From the NCBI GenBank assembly GCA_963674665.2, contig CAXXPL010000014.1, positions 62,001 through 126,000 on the forward strand: a stretch of DNA of 64,000 nt. The letters are read 5' to 3'. This document shows, piece after piece, positions 1 to 9,459 of this stretch. Position 1 is the first letter of the stretch; each line of letters begins with the position of its first letter. The notes beneath the pieces were generated by a model. That model did no database searches. It had not been told where the DNA came from and was given only the letters and a program-made list of their open reading frames with translations. Both the position numbers and the translations under genes were made by a program. Source of the DNA: G963674665 sp963674665. Its GTDB lineage: Bacteria > Desulfobacterota > Desulfovibrionia > Desulfovibrionales > Desulfovibrionaceae.

Positions 1-955
1 GCGCCAGGGACACACGGGCGCGAATATCCCCCTGCTCGGTGAATTTGATAGCGTTGTCCAGGACATTGAGCAGTACCTGTTTGAACCTGAAGGCGTCGCC
101 GCTGACCTCATGGGGGACGCTGTCCTCCACCACGGCCTCGAAGCGGAGACCCTTTTCCCTGGCCTGGTTGCCCGCGGTGAGGATCAGGGGCTGAAGCGCA
201 TCCCGCAACACAAAGGGGCGTTGCCGGATGTCCAGGCGGTTGGCCTGGATGGTGGAGAGGTCCAGGAGGTTGGAGATGATGTTCAGCAGCTCGTTGGACG
301 AGTCCAGGATCAGCCCGAGGAAATGTTTCTGCTCGTCGTTGGGGTGGGTCTTGTACAGCATCTGGGCCATGCCGGTGATGGCGTTGAGTGGCGTGCGCAG
401 CTCGTGGCTCATGTTGGCGAGGAATTGCGACTTGGCCATGCTGGCGGATTCCGCCGCCTCCTTGGCGGTCCGGAGTTCCAGTTCGGCGCGCTTGCGCTCC
501 TCGATCTCGGCCTGCAGCTCCCGGGTGCGCTCCCGTACTTCGGCCTCCAGGCGCTGGCGCATCTGCTTGCTTTGCCGCCGGTTTACCGCGCGTTCCAGGG
601 CGTTCTCCACAGCCTTGGACAGTTCGTCGAGGTCCTCCAGGGGCTTGATCAGGTAGTCCCAGGCACCTCTACGCAGGGATTCCACGGCCTGACGCAGGGA
701 TTTTGATCCGGATACCACGATGACAGGGGTGTCAGGGGCCTCCACGGCGAGGACACCCAGGACATCGATGCCGCTCATGCCCGGCAGTCCCAGGTCGAGA
801 AGCACGCAATCCGGGCGTTCCCTGTTGAACACCTCCATCCCGGCCGCGCCGTTGTCGGCCTGGAATACCTGGTATCCTCGTTCCTGGAGGTCCTGTGCCA
901 GAAGTTGCCGCAGGGAGGGATCGTCTTCGATAGTAAGCAGTTTGATTGTACGCAT
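1..955 (-). CDS. Receiver-histidine kinase hybrid protein (3' end outside window)
   Basis: Cytoplasmic two-component protein, read from ATG at 955; 318 codons are visible and the gene runs off the left edge. Residues 1-120 are a CheY-like receiver with the acidic pair D11-D12 and phospho-acceptor D54 in a VLLDLGLPG context. A coiled-coil linker follows (about 130-175), then a HisKA domain with the H-box MSHELRTPLN, then the start of the HATPase domain. No membrane segment is visible. The N-terminal receiver makes it an output-controlled kinase, probably fed by another kinase. It is transcribed away from the phosphorelay module that begins at 1615, so the two could share regulatory DNA. Family assignment is secure; its signal and target are unknown. 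Confidence 0.9.
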   Translation of the reverse strand, partial: MRTIKLLTIEDDPSLRQLLAQDLQERGYQVFQADNGAAGMEVFNRERPDCVLLDLGLPGMSGIDVLGVLAVEAPDTPVIVVSGSKSLRQAVESLRRGAWDYLIKPLEDLDELSKAVENALERAVNRRQSKQMRQRLEAEVRERTRELQAEIEERKRAELELRTAKEAAESASMAKSQFLANMSHELRTPLNAITGMAQMLYKTHPNDEQKHFLGLILDSSNELLNIISNLLDLSTIQANRLDIRQRPFVLRDALQPLILTAGNQAREKGLRFEAVVEDSVPHEVSGDAFRFKQVLLNVLDNAIKFTEQGDIRARVSLA

Positions 956-1614
956 CAATTACTCGTCCCGGGCTTGGATGGTACATCCGAACAACGCCCC
1001 CCCTTACCTGGACCATCAGATGACCACTTCATCAATAAGTGAAATGGGTGTGCCTTGATATATTCTTATACCTTAAGCGGAGCGTCAAGGTGTTTGTCCA
1101 AAAAAGGCGGCTATTCCTGCCCGAAGAGTGGCGAATGGCATATCCTGTGTCTCGAGCAGCGATTGGGAGGCGTTGGGAGCAAATGATGAATTTCAAGGGT
1201 GCGTCTGCCACTTGGCGGCCTTGAGCTTGATCAAGCCACTGGACATGGGTAACAATGGGACTTAGGGAATGTTAAGTAAATTGTTCCATAGCGAAACCGG
1301 CTGATGCCGTATCAATACGGTGCCGTATATCGCGGCAGTCGTGATGTGCCCGGGGCATGTACGCAATGCCCGGGATGACGCCGCGGGGTAATGTGGCGGA
1401 GTCATTGGCCGAAAAGTGGTGGAACCTCGGGACTTTCAGGGGGGAGCGAGGTAGAGCCCGGAGCGCTCTGGAATTGGCACAGCCATTTCAATGGGGCCGT
1501 TTTTCGTGTGAACTGTCGATCATGTCCGCACGAAGGGCAGCATCCGTTACTGTGGTTTCAGCAAGATCCAGCGGCATTCCGACATGCCGTCACAACCGGG
1601 GGGCGAGGCCCTGA
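956..1614. other. Divergent intergenic region with two inverted repeats
   Basis: 659 bases lie between the divergent kinase gene (start 955) and the SiaC-like gene (start 1615). I see no convincing coding sequence; short open frames here lack ribosome sites and family features. Two inverted repeats stand out: CCGTAT-CA-ATACGG at 1307-1320, and a hairpin CCCGGGGCAT/ATGCCCGGG at 1349-1374 with a 7-base loop and no T-tract. Either could be a regulator site or mRNA structure; this is inference. Confidence 0.5.
1307..1320. promoter_or_regulatory. Perfect inverted repeat CCGTAT-N2-ATACGG, possible operator
   Basis: A 14-base perfect inverted repeat about 295 bases upstream of the SiaC-like gene. 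A partial repeat of one arm (GGTGCCGTATAT) follows immediately. It is compatible with a dimeric regulator site, but no cognate protein can be named. Confidence 0.3.
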
Positions 1615-2055
1615 ATGAAAGAAATGATCAAGGCGTTGAACATCGAAGCCGGTAAGGACACACCCTACGTATTTTTCGACGGCGAGGCACGCATCCTGGA
1701 GATATCCGGCGACTCCTACCCTGAAAACGCCGCCGCCTTCTATGATCCGATTTTTGCCTGGCTCGACAATTACCTGGAACTGCTGCTCGCCGAAGCGCGT
1801 GAAAATCCGGGCCTGGAACAGGCGGTCACGAAACTCCGTGTCCAGGCGAACTACCTCAACAGCTCCAGCTCCAAGGTCCTGCTGAATCTTTTCGACAGGC
1901 TCGAATTGGCTGTGGAAAATGGCCTCTCCGTGGAGGTCCAGTGGCTGTACCATGTTGAAAACGAGACCCTTTACGAGTGTGGCAAGGAGTTTCAGGAGGA
2001 CCTCGAGGTCCTCCCCTTTGATCTCGTGGCCCTGGACAGTGAGGACGACAGCTGA
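1615..2055 (+). CDS. SiaC-like (DUF1987) regulatory phosphoprotein, copy 1
   Basis: 146-residue acidic protein of the DUF1987/SiaC family. In Pseudomonas, SiaC is a small partner-switch protein controlled by Ser/Thr phosphorylation by SiaB, dephosphorylation by the PP2C phosphatase SiaA, and binding to a diguanylate cyclase. Family features seen here are a TPYVFFD strand near residue 16, SGDSYPEN near 31-38, and a hydroxyl-rich NYLNSSSSK segment near 80, where the regulatory phosphosite lies in the family. Start may be ATG 1615 or 1624; GGGGCGAGG lies just upstream. Its stop overlaps the next start (TGATG at 2053-2057), showing translational coupling to the hybrid kinase. A homologue with the same SSSSK segment ends the module at 9459. 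No SiaB-like kinase is recognised in the window. Confidence 0.8.
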   Translation: MKEMIKALNIEAGKDTPYVFFDGEARILEISGDSYPENAAAFYDPIFAWLDNYLELLLAEARENPGLEQAVTKLRVQANYLNSSSSKVLLNLFDRLELAVENGLSVEVQWLYHVENETLYECGKEFQEDLEVLPFDLVALDSEDDS

Positions 2056-4280
2056 TGAAGGACGGAAATCTCTTCCATCACGAGGAGCAGGTTCTCGCCC
2101 GCGGACAGGAGTTCGTCGACTCCCCCGGCATCGACGGCGAGAAGCTCAGGGCCGAATTCTCCATACTTTTGAAGGAGTACGCCAAACTCTCAAGGCAGAC
2201 CAAGAGTCTGGTGAACATCAGCGACATGATGCAGAAGGATCTCAATGTCCTGAACGAGAAGCTCAACGACGCCAACAATGAGATCAACGAAAAGAACCAA
2301 CAGCTTGAGGAATTTTCCGAGAGGCTGACCCAGACCCTGCAGTTTTCACAGCAGAAGTATCGCGACCTGTTCGAGAACGCAGTGGAGGGTATATTCCGCA
2401 TCTCCGCCTCGGGCGTGATCTACGAGGCCAACATGGCCTATGCCAGGATCTTCGGCTTTGACAACCCCGAGGAAATGGTCGCCAGTGTCAGGAACATGGG
2501 TGAACTCTACGTGGATCCGCGAGAGCGCGACAAGCTTCTCGAACGGCTACGGGATGAAGGGTATTTTCAGGGTGTGACCCTGCATCTCAAGCGCCGTGAC
2601 GGAAGCGCCTTCTGGGCTTCGGCGTCGGCACGCGCCGTAAAGAACGAGTCCGGCGGCATCGACTTCTACGAAGGGCTTATGGCTGATATCACGCAGCGGG
2701 TGCAGGTTGAGCGCGCCGAGCGCGAGCGTGAGGCGGCGGATGCCGCCAGCCAGGCCAAGACCAGATTCCTGGCGAAGATGAGCCATGAGATCCGCACCCC
2801 CATGAACGCCATCCTGGGCATGGCAGAGATCCTGCTGCGTACCGATCTTTCCCGCCAGCAGCGCGATTATCTGGAAGTCGTTCACGAATCCGGCGAGCAC
2901 TTGCTGGGAGTCATCAACGACATCATGGATTTCTCCAAACTCGAGAGCAAGAAGATCATCCTGGAGAAGACGGACTTCAGCCTCAAGGAGACCGTGAACA
3001 CGGTCCTCAAATCCATCGAGGTACTGGCCGCGCCCAAGGGCCTGGCGGTGAACCTGCACATGGCGTCCAATGTCCCGATAAATCTTCGCGGTGATCCCGG
3101 GCGGCTGCGGCAGGTGCTCAACAACCTGCTGGGGAACGCTGTGAAGTTCACGGAGCGCGGCGTGGTGGCCCTGGCTGTAACCCGTGCCCCCAACTCCAAG
3201 ATCAACGAGTGCCATGACAAGAGCGTGGAGTTGATGTTCTCGGTAAAGGACACCGGCATCGGCATCCCCGTGAAGGATCAGGCCAAGATCTTCCAGGACT
3301 TTGCCCAGTCCCACGACTCCATTTTCCGCATGTACGGAGGCACGGGCCTCGGGCTCTCCATTTCCCGCGAGCTCGTGGAACTGATGGGCGGGGAGATATG
3401 GCTTTCCAGCCTTCAGGGCAAGGGCAGTGAGTTCTTCTTCACCTGCTGTTTCGAAATCGGAGAGTCTCCCAGGAGCGTTGACGGCGGTATGGATCGGTCC
3501 TGCATGCTCCCCCACGAGGGCATGAACATCCTCATCGTGGAGGACAGCCCCTCGAACTTCCTGGTGGTGCGTCATCATCTCGAGAATTTCGGGCATCACG
3601 CCTTTCATGCCGAGGACGGGCTGCAGGCGCTGCAGAAATTGTCGGAAAACGACAGCTATGATATCGTGCTTATGGATGTGGAGTTGCCGACGCTCAACGG
3701 TGTGGAGACAGCCAAAAGGATTCGCGCCGGACTGGACGGGGTTCTCAATCCCGAGATCCCCATCGTGGCAATGACGGCCCACGCCCTGGAGGAGGCTCGC
3801 CTGACGTGCCTGGAGGCGGGTATGAACGCTTACGTGAGCAAACCACTCCGGGCCGAGGACCTGTACAAGGCCATGGTCGAGGCCTTTGCCAGGGCCTGCC
3901 CTCCGGAGAAAAACGACTCGAACCAATTGGGGGGCGAGAGTCGGAGCACTCTGGATTTCAGTGCTGCGGGCGCGTTTCAAGGGCTTTCCGTCCAGGAGGT
4001 GAAAACCCTTGTGCCCACCGCCATGACAGAGCTGCGACTCGGGATGCAAGGCTTGGAGAAGTCCTTCGAGACCGATGATATCCTGGGCGTCTCGCGTACC
4101 GCCCATACCCTGAAGACTGTAGCGGCCAGCATTGGCGCCGGTATCATGAGGCAGAGGCTGTTGGATCTGGAGGAATCCGCGAGCAAGGGGCGTATGGAGC
4201 AGGCGCGCCAGGAGTATCGACAATTGAAGCAGGATATGGAGCGTCTCGAAGAACGCATCCGGGAGCTTGGCCTCTCCTGA
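2055..4280 (+). CDS. Soluble hybrid histidine kinase (coiled coil-PAS-HisKA-HATPase-REC-HPt)
   Basis: 741-residue cytoplasmic phosphorelay kinase with no membrane segment. Order: helical coiled coil (about 30-100), PAS domain (about 100-220), short coiled coil, HisKA with phospho-acceptor H244 in MSHEIRTPMN, HATPase with DTGIGIP and GGTGLGLS boxes, receiver with D541 (VLMDVELP), and C-terminal HPt with H684 in RTAHTLK. All four phosphotransfer residues for an internal His-Asp-His relay are present. It is coupled to the upstream SiaC-like gene by a one-base overlap and followed after 61 bases by a second, membrane-bound hybrid kinase. The likely downstream receiver is the receiver-phosphatase at 7833, inferred from gene order. 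The sensed signal is unknown. Confidence 0.9.
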   Translation: MKDGNLFHHEEQVLARGQEFVDSPGIDGEKLRAEFSILLKEYAKLSRQTKSLVNISDMMQKDLNVLNEKLNDANNEINEKNQQLEEFSERLTQTLQFSQQKYRDLFENAVEGIFRISASGVIYEANMAYARIFGFDNPEEMVASVRNMGELYVDPRERDKLLERLRDEGYFQGVTLHLKRRDGSAFWASASARAVKNESGGIDFYEGLMADITQRVQVERAEREREAADAASQAKTRFLAKMSHEIRTPMNAILGMAEILLRTDLSRQQRDYLEVVHESGEHLLGVINDIMDFSKLESKKIILEKTDFSLKETVNTVLKSIEVLAAPKGLAVNLHMASNVPINLRGDPGRLRQVLNNLLGNAVKFTERGVVALAVTRAPNSKINECHDKSVELMFSVKDTGIGIPVKDQAKIFQDFAQSHDSIFRMYGGTGLGLSISRELVELMGGEIWLSSLQGKGSEFFFTCCFEIGESPRSVDGGMDRSCMLPHEGMNILIVEDSPSNFLVVRHHLENFGHHAFHAEDGLQALQKLSENDSYDIVLMDVELPTLNGVETAKRIRAGLDGVLNPEIPIVAMTAHALEEARLTCLEAGMNAYVSKPLRAEDLYKAMVEAFARACPPEKNDSNQLGGESRSTLDFSAAGAFQGLSVQEVKTLVPTAMTELRLGMQGLEKSFETDDILGVSRTAHTLKTVAASIGAGIMRQRLLDLEESASKGRMEQARQEYRQLKQDMERLEERIRELGLS

Positions 4281-4341
4281 GGATACCGTTCGCTGAGCGA
4301 ACTGGCGCACTCTCACACCCCGGACGGGAGATGACCTAACA

Positions 4342-7300
4342 ATGGCGGTCAACAAACTGCCAGGCGAAGGCTTTCGCCTGCGTATCCATCACAAGCTGTC
4401 CATAGTCTTCATCCTGTTTACCGCCGTTACGGTGGGCGGGGCGCTCTTTGTCATGTACGACGTGGCCAAGGAGCAGGTAAACTCGGATATCCGCAAGCGC
4501 TTGCGGGACATCGTGGGCCTGGCCGCCACCACGATCGACGCAGACCTGCACGACACCCTGCGCCGGCGGAAGCAGGAGGAGGACAGCGCCTATGTCTCCA
4601 TAAAGGCCTGTCTGGGGCGGATCAGGGATGCCTCCAGCGATATCAAGTACATCTACACCTTGCGCAAAGGCCCCCAGGACGAAATCATCTTCATGGTGGA
4701 TGCCGAGGAGAAGATGGATGACTGGGTGCATCTCGGCACCATCTATCATAATGCCGGACCGTCTCTGGTCAAGAATTTCAACACGCTGGACGCCCCTCTC
4801 ATCGAGGACGAATTCTACACCGACGAATGGGGCACCTGGCTCTCCGGATACGCGCCCTTCTACAACCGCAAGGGCGAACGCGTCGGGATCCTCGGTGTGG
4901 ACATTGCCGCCACCAAGGTGATGGAATATGAGCGCCACGTCATGTTCCTGGGCATCGGGATATTCTGCGGCATCCTGCCCCTCATAGTGATCGTTGGATT
5001 CTACATGGGCAAACGGATCTCCAGGCCCATCGTCGAGATCCAGCAGGGAGCCGAGAGAATCGGGGCCGGGAATCTGGACTCGGTCATCGAGATGCACAGG
5101 AGCGACGAGATCGGCTCCCTGGCCGACTCCTTCAACGAGATGACCGCCCACCTCAAGCAAAATCGTCTACAACTCGAGGAAATGGCGAACAAGTACCGTG
5201 GAATATTCGAAAATGCCAGCGAAGGTATCTTCCAGAGCGAGCTGGGCGGCCAGCTGCTTACCGCCAATGTGGCCATGGCACACATGCTGGGCTACGACTC
5301 CGGGAAAGAGCTCTGCGATTCCATCAGCGCGGATGGCCTTTATGTTAATCAGGGCGAGAGGGAGCACATGCTCGCCCTCCTGAACCAGGAGGGGCGAATC
5401 CAGAACCATGAACTGATCTTCAAGCGCAAGGACGGCGGCACCGTATGGGTGGAGCTCAGCGCCCATCTCATCCGCGAGGCCGGCGGGGCCACGGTCATCG
5501 AGGGCATAGTCCACGACATCTCCGAGCGCCTGGAACGTGAAAAGGCGGAACGCGAACGTCAGGCCGCGGAGCTGGCCTCCCAGGCCAAGAGCGAGTTTCT
5601 CGCCAACATGAGCCACGAGATCCGCACCCCCATGAATGCGGTCATAGGTATGACCGATCTGGCCCTGCGCACCCCCCTCACTCCGAAGCAGAAGGACTAT
5701 CTCACCAAGATCCGCACCTCCTCCCGCTCCCTGCTCGGAATCATCAATGACATCCTGGACTTTTCCAAGATCGAGGCCGGAAAGCTGAGCATCGAGCACG
5801 TGGAGTTCCAGCTTCAGGAGGTCATCGAGAACACCGCCAGCATGGTCAGCCACCGTGCCGCGGAAAAAGGCCTGGAACTCCTGATGTCCATTGCGGACGG
5901 CGTGCCCTGCTCCCTGCGGGGGGATCCCCTCAGGCTGGGGCAGGTACTGCTGAACCTGGCCAACAACGCGGTGAAGTTTACGCAAAAGGGCGAGGTTGCC
6001 TTGCGCGTGGAGCTGGATGACTCTCCGACAACTGCCTGCGGCTCCGCGGACGCGACCGACAAGGTCCGGGTGCGCTTCACCGTGAGCGACTCGGGCATCG
6101 GCATAGAGAACGACAAGCTGGACATGCTCTTCGAGTCCTTTACCCAGGCGGACGGTTCCACCACCCGGAAGTTCGGAGGCACGGGACTGGGTCTGGCCAT
6201 CACCAAGCGTCTGGTGGAAATGATGGAGGGGCGTATCGAGGTGAGCAGCGAGGTGGGCAAAGGCAGCGTCTTCGTAGTCCACCTGGAGATCGAGCGTCAG
6301 GAGCAGGAACATGAATATCTCGTCCCTGAACAGGAAGGCGTGTCCGGGCTCAGGGTCCTGGTGGCCGACGACAACGATCATGCCCGCGACATTCTCAGCG
6401 AGATGCTCGAATCCTTTCGCTTTCACGTGGAAACCGCTGCCAGCGGGGACGAGGCCCTGTCCATCTTGCGCACTGCGGAGCAGCCCTTTGACCTCGTGCT
6501 CATGGACTGGAAAATGCCGGGACTGGACGGCGTACAGACCACTCGCCGCATCCGGGAGGAGAGCAGGTTCAACCGCCTGCCCCTGGTCATCATGGTCACG
6601 GCCTACGGGCGCGAGGATGTGGTGGAGCAGGCCAAGGACGTGAAGATAAACGAGTTTTTGGACAAACCCGTGAACCCCTCCCACCTTTTCGACACCATCA
6701 TCAAGGTGTTCGGCAAGGAACTGGCCCAAAGCAGGGAACACGAGGCGCTGGACGCCGGGCGGCACATGGATCAACTTGCCGGGGCTCGTCTGCTTTTAGT
6801 GGAAGATCTGACCATCAACCGTCAGGTGGCCCAGGAGATCCTGGAAAACGCGGGCATGGTCGTGGACGAGGTGGAGAACGGCCAGGAGGCCGTGGACGCG
6901 CTCCGCAACAAGGGGACCTACTACGACGCAGTGCTCATGGATGTGCAGATGCCTGTGATGGACGGACTTGAGGCCAGCCGCTACATACGTGACGAACTCG
7001 GGCTCAAGGAACTGCCCATCATCGCCATGACCGCCCACGCCATGGAGAGCGACCGCATCCGCTGCCTGGAGGCGGGCATGAACGAGCACGTGGCCAAACC
7101 CATCGACGCGAACCAGCTTTATATCGTGCTGGCGCGGTTCATCGACACGCGCTCGGATGGCAATTCCCGCAGAGTGATGGAGCTGAACAACAAGATCAAG
7201 CCAACCCAGGTGCATCTGCCCGAAAACCTGCCCGGCCTGGACATTTCCTCCGGCGTGAAGCGGGTGCAGGGAAACACTGGGCTCTACGTCAGGCTGCTCA

Positions 7301-7836
7301 AGGATTTTCAACGTGACTTCTCCGATTCCAGTGCCCGGATGGAGGTTTTCATGGCAGGGGGGGAGAATGACGAATTCAGGCGTTCGGCCCACGCCATCAA
7401 GGGGGTGGCCGCCAACATCGGTGCGGAGGTGCTGCACCTGGCCGCCAGGGATCTCGAAGCCGCACTGAAGCAGGAGACTGGAGACAATGTTCAAGCTCTG
7501 CTTGACATTTGTCTGGAGAAGCTCCACGAAGTTTTATCCGGGCTTGAACCATTTCTCCAACAACTTCAGGAGGAAAAGGAGTTGCAACTGCCCTCGGAGG
7601 TGGATCTCGCCGAGGTCCGCGCGGCAATGCGCGAGTTTGCCGGGCTGTTGGACCAGAACTCCTTCATGGTGGGGCAGGCGCTGGAATCGCTGGAGCCCCT
7701 GGTGAAGTCCAAGGCTCCGGAGATCTTTGACCAGTTGGCCGAAGCAGTGAACACCTTCAATTTTACCAGGGCGCGTGAACAGCTCGACACTTTGGCCGAA
7801 ATGCTCGGCCTTGCATCGGAGGATATCACCTCATGA
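4342..7836 (+). CDS. Membrane hybrid histidine kinase (sensor-HAMP-PAS-HisKA-HATPase-REC-REC-HPt)
   Basis: 1164-residue sensor kinase. Transmembrane helices are predicted at about 17-40 and 200-222, enclosing a roughly 155-residue periplasmic Cache-like sensor. HAMP follows (about 222-280), then PAS (about 285-400), HisKA with H425 (MSHEIRTPMN), HATPase (DSGIGI, GGTGLGLA), receiver 1 with D722 (LMDWKMPG), receiver 2 with D867 (LMDVQMP), and HPt with H1017 (RSAHAIKG). The layout resembles BarA/LuxQ-type kinases with an extra receiver. Its stop overlaps the start of the receiver-phosphatase by four bases, so co-expression is strongly implied. It could drive the phosphatase through its HPt. The family is certain; the ligand is unknown. 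Confidence 0.92.
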   Translation: MAVNKLPGEGFRLRIHHKLSIVFILFTAVTVGGALFVMYDVAKEQVNSDIRKRLRDIVGLAATTIDADLHDTLRRRKQEEDSAYVSIKACLGRIRDASSDIKYIYTLRKGPQDEIIFMVDAEEKMDDWVHLGTIYHNAGPSLVKNFNTLDAPLIEDEFYTDEWGTWLSGYAPFYNRKGERVGILGVDIAATKVMEYERHVMFLGIGIFCGILPLIVIVGFYMGKRISRPIVEIQQGAERIGAGNLDSVIEMHRSDEIGSLADSFNEMTAHLKQNRLQLEEMANKYRGIFENASEGIFQSELGGQLLTANVAMAHMLGYDSGKELCDSISADGLYVNQGEREHMLALLNQEGRIQNHELIFKRKDGGTVWVELSAHLIREAGGATVIEGIVHDISERLEREKAERERQAAELASQAKSEFLANMSHEIRTPMNAVIGMTDLALRTPLTPKQKDYLTKIRTSSRSLLGIINDILDFSKIEAGKLSIEHVEFQLQEVIENTASMVSHRAAEKGLELLMSIADGVPCSLRGDPLRLGQVLLNLANNAVKFTQKGEVALRVELDDSPTTACGSADATDKVRVRFTVSDSGIGIENDKLDMLFESFTQADGSTTRKFGGTGLGLAITKRLVEMMEGRIEVSSEVGKGSVFVVHLEIERQEQEHEYLVPEQEGVSGLRVLVADDNDHARDILSEMLESFRFHVETAASGDEALSILRTAEQPFDLVLMDWKMPGLDGVQTTRRIREESRFNRLPLVIMVTAYGREDVVEQAKDVKINEFLDKPVNPSHLFDTIIKVFGKELAQSREHEALDAGRHMDQLAGARLLLVEDLTINRQVAQEILENAGMVVDEVENGQEAVDALRNKGTYYDAVLMDVQMPVMDGLEASRYIRDELGLKELPIIAMTAHAMESDRIRCLEAGMNEHVAKPIDANQLYIVLARFIDTRSDGNSRRVMELNNKIKPTQVHLPENLPGLDISSGVKRVQGNTGLYVRLLKDFQRDFSDSSARMEVFMAGGENDEFRRSAHAIKGVAANIGAEVLHLAARDLEAALKQETGDNVQALLDICLEKLHEVLSGLEPFLQQLQEEKELQLPSEVDLAEVRAAMREFAGLLDQNSFMVGQALESLEPLVKSKAPEIFDQLAEAVNTFNFTRAREQLDTLAEMLGLASEDITS

Positions 7837-9059
7837 GCGCAGCAGAGTCCACCAGACACTCCATCCTCGTGGTGGATGACCAACCCGCCAACATCAACAT
7901 GCTCGGGGCCACTCTTTCGCGGGAGTACGCAGTCAGCGTCGCCACCAACGGCCGTGACGCCCTGCGCATCGTAGCGGGGGACTCGCCCCCGGATCTTATT
8001 CTTTTGGACATCGTGATGCCGGAAATGGACGGGTACGAAGTGTGCCAGGTGCTCAAGGAGAACGAACGCTCCAGGGATATCCCCGTCATCTTCATCACCG
8101 CTATGAGCGAGGAGGAGGACGAGACAAAGGGCCTTGAGCTCGGGGCTGTGGACTACATCACCAAGCCCTTCCGGGTTCCTATTGTCCAGGCGCGCGTCCG
8201 GGCCGTACTCAAGCTCAAAGAGGAGATGGACAAGCGTATGGAGCTCACACAGCGGCTGCGCGAGACCAACAAGGAGCTCGAGACCGCCAATCACCGCGTC
8301 ATGCAGAGCATCGAGTACGCCCAGGGCATCCAGCGCGCATTCATGCCCAAGCAGGAGTCCATCACCAAACACATAAAGGACTACTTTATCATCTGGAACC
8401 CCAAGGACATCATCGGCGGCGACATCTTCTGGTTCGAGGGGCGTGACGAGGGTTTCTACTGGGCCATCATGGACTGCACCGGTCATGGCGTGCCCGGAGC
8501 CATCATGACCATGATCGCCGGTACCTCCCTGGACAGGGTCATCAACGACTTCAAGTGCACGGACCCGGCCGAGGCGCTCAAGGCCCTGAACATCCTGATA
8601 CGCAACGCCCTGGGGCGGCGGCGCACCAGCCCCCTGGCCGACGACGGCCTGGATATCGGCCTCTGCCGCCTGGAAAAGGACCGCAACCGTCTTGTTTTCG
8701 CAGGGGGGCGCATTTCCATGTTCCACACCACGCCGGGGCAGGACGACACCATCCACGAAATCAAGGGCGACCGCATGAGTGTGGGCTATCGCAGGTCGGA
8801 CGCGGACTTCGAGTTCACCAACAACTATCTGCCCCTGCAGCCCGGGATGCGTTTCTATCTCACCACTGACGGCTATCTGGACCAACCCGGCGGGGGCAAG
8901 CGGTTTTCCTTTGGAAAGCGCCGCTTTTGCGCGTTCCTGCAGGAAAATGCGCACAGACCCTTCGCAGAGCAGCGCGAACTGCTGAAAAGGGAGTTCGAGT
9001 CCTACAGACACGATGAACCGCAGGTGGACGACGTTACTGTGATCGGGTTTGAAATCTAG
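7833..9059 (+). CDS. Receiver-PP2C (SpoIIE/RsbU-type) protein phosphatase
   Basis: 408-residue response regulator whose output is a PPM-type Ser/Thr phosphatase. Residues 5-125 form the receiver with phospho-acceptor D59 (LILLDIVMPE). A coiled coil spans about 130-165, and the SpoIIE-like phosphatase domain fills 185-408, with metal-binding motifs GGDIFW and MDCTGHGVPG and a late DDVT. Such proteins reset partner-switch proteins by dephosphorylating Ser/Thr, as RsbU, RsbP and SiaA do. Here the obvious substrates are the two SiaC-like proteins encoded at either end of the module (inferred). Unlike Pseudomonas SiaA, which carries its own membrane sensor, this phosphatase is controlled by a receiver, matching the two upstream hybrid kinases. 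It overlaps the upstream gene by ATGA. Confidence 0.9.
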   Translation: MSAAESTRHSILVVDDQPANINMLGATLSREYAVSVATNGRDALRIVAGDSPPDLILLDIVMPEMDGYEVCQVLKENERSRDIPVIFITAMSEEEDETKGLELGAVDYITKPFRVPIVQARVRAVLKLKEEMDKRMELTQRLRETNKELETANHRVMQSIEYAQGIQRAFMPKQESITKHIKDYFIIWNPKDIIGGDIFWFEGRDEGFYWAIMDCTGHGVPGAIMTMIAGTSLDRVINDFKCTDPAEALKALNILIRNALGRRRTSPLADDGLDIGLCRLEKDRNRLVFAGGRISMFHTTPGQDDTIHEIKGDRMSVGYRRSDADFEFTNNYLPLQPGMRFYLTTDGYLDQPGGGKRFSFGKRRFCAFLQENAHRPFAEQRELLKREFESYRHDEPQVDDVTVIGFEI

Positions 9060-9075
9060 CAAAGGGGGAAACTAT

Positions 9076-9459
9076 ATGGAAACCTACACCCTGGAAGCCA
9101 CCAAGGCCACTCCCTACGTGCTCATAGATCCAGGGGCCAGCAGGATGGAGATCACCGGCAGCTCCTACCCGGAAAACGGCAGCAGCTTCTACCAGCCCGT
9201 ATTCGACAAGCTTGAGGAACTCATCCGGGCTCTGGACGCGCCCCTCACTGTTGACCTGCAAATGATCTACCTCAACAGCTCGAGCTCCAAGATTTTCATG
9301 TTGTTGTTGGAGCGCCTGGACGAACTGGCCGCTTCCGGCCCCCCGGTGCTTGTGAACTGGCGCTATCATATCGAGAACGAATCCGCCCTGGAAATCGGCG
9401 AAGAGTTCATGGACGAACTCCGGCACGCCAACTTCGCCCTGGTTCCGACCACGGATTAG
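9076..9459 (+). CDS. SiaC-like (DUF1987) regulatory phosphoprotein, copy 2
   Basis: 127-residue DUF1987/SiaC-family protein, similar to the one at 1615: TPYVLIDPG, ITGSSYPEN and YLNSSSSK are shared. The chosen start is ATG 9076, preceded by AAAGGGGGAA; an upstream in-frame start at 9049 would overlap the phosphatase gene without a ribosome site. It follows the phosphatase by 16 bases. The likely role is a phospho-controlled switch protein that binds a downstream enzyme, in Pseudomonas a diguanylate cyclase. No GGDEF gene sits in this operon, but a GGDEF-EAL regulator lies at 20791. Its TAG stop (9457-9459) forms the first bases of a dispersed palindromic repeat, so the repeat may have set the C-terminus. 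Confidence 0.8.
   Translation: METYTLEATKATPYVLIDPGASRMEITGSSYPENGSSFYQPVFDKLEELIRALDAPLTVDLQMIYLNSSSSKIFMLLLERLDELAASGPPVLVNWRYHIENESALEIGEEFMDELRHANFALVPTTD

Noticed and set aside
1474..1492. Sigma-54-like sequence TTGGCAC-N5-TTTCA upstream of the first SiaC-like gene
   Set aside because: The -12 element lacks the invariant GC, so it is only a partial match and was not listed as a promoter.
2547..4355. Long minus-strand open frame opposite the hybrid kinase
   Set aside because: It is antisense to a kinase with all domains intact and has no recognisable motif; high GC gives long shadow frames.
9049..9075. Earlier start for the second SiaC-like gene
   Set aside because: The ribosome site AAAGGGGG lies between this start and ATG 9076, and the family N-terminus begins at the latter.
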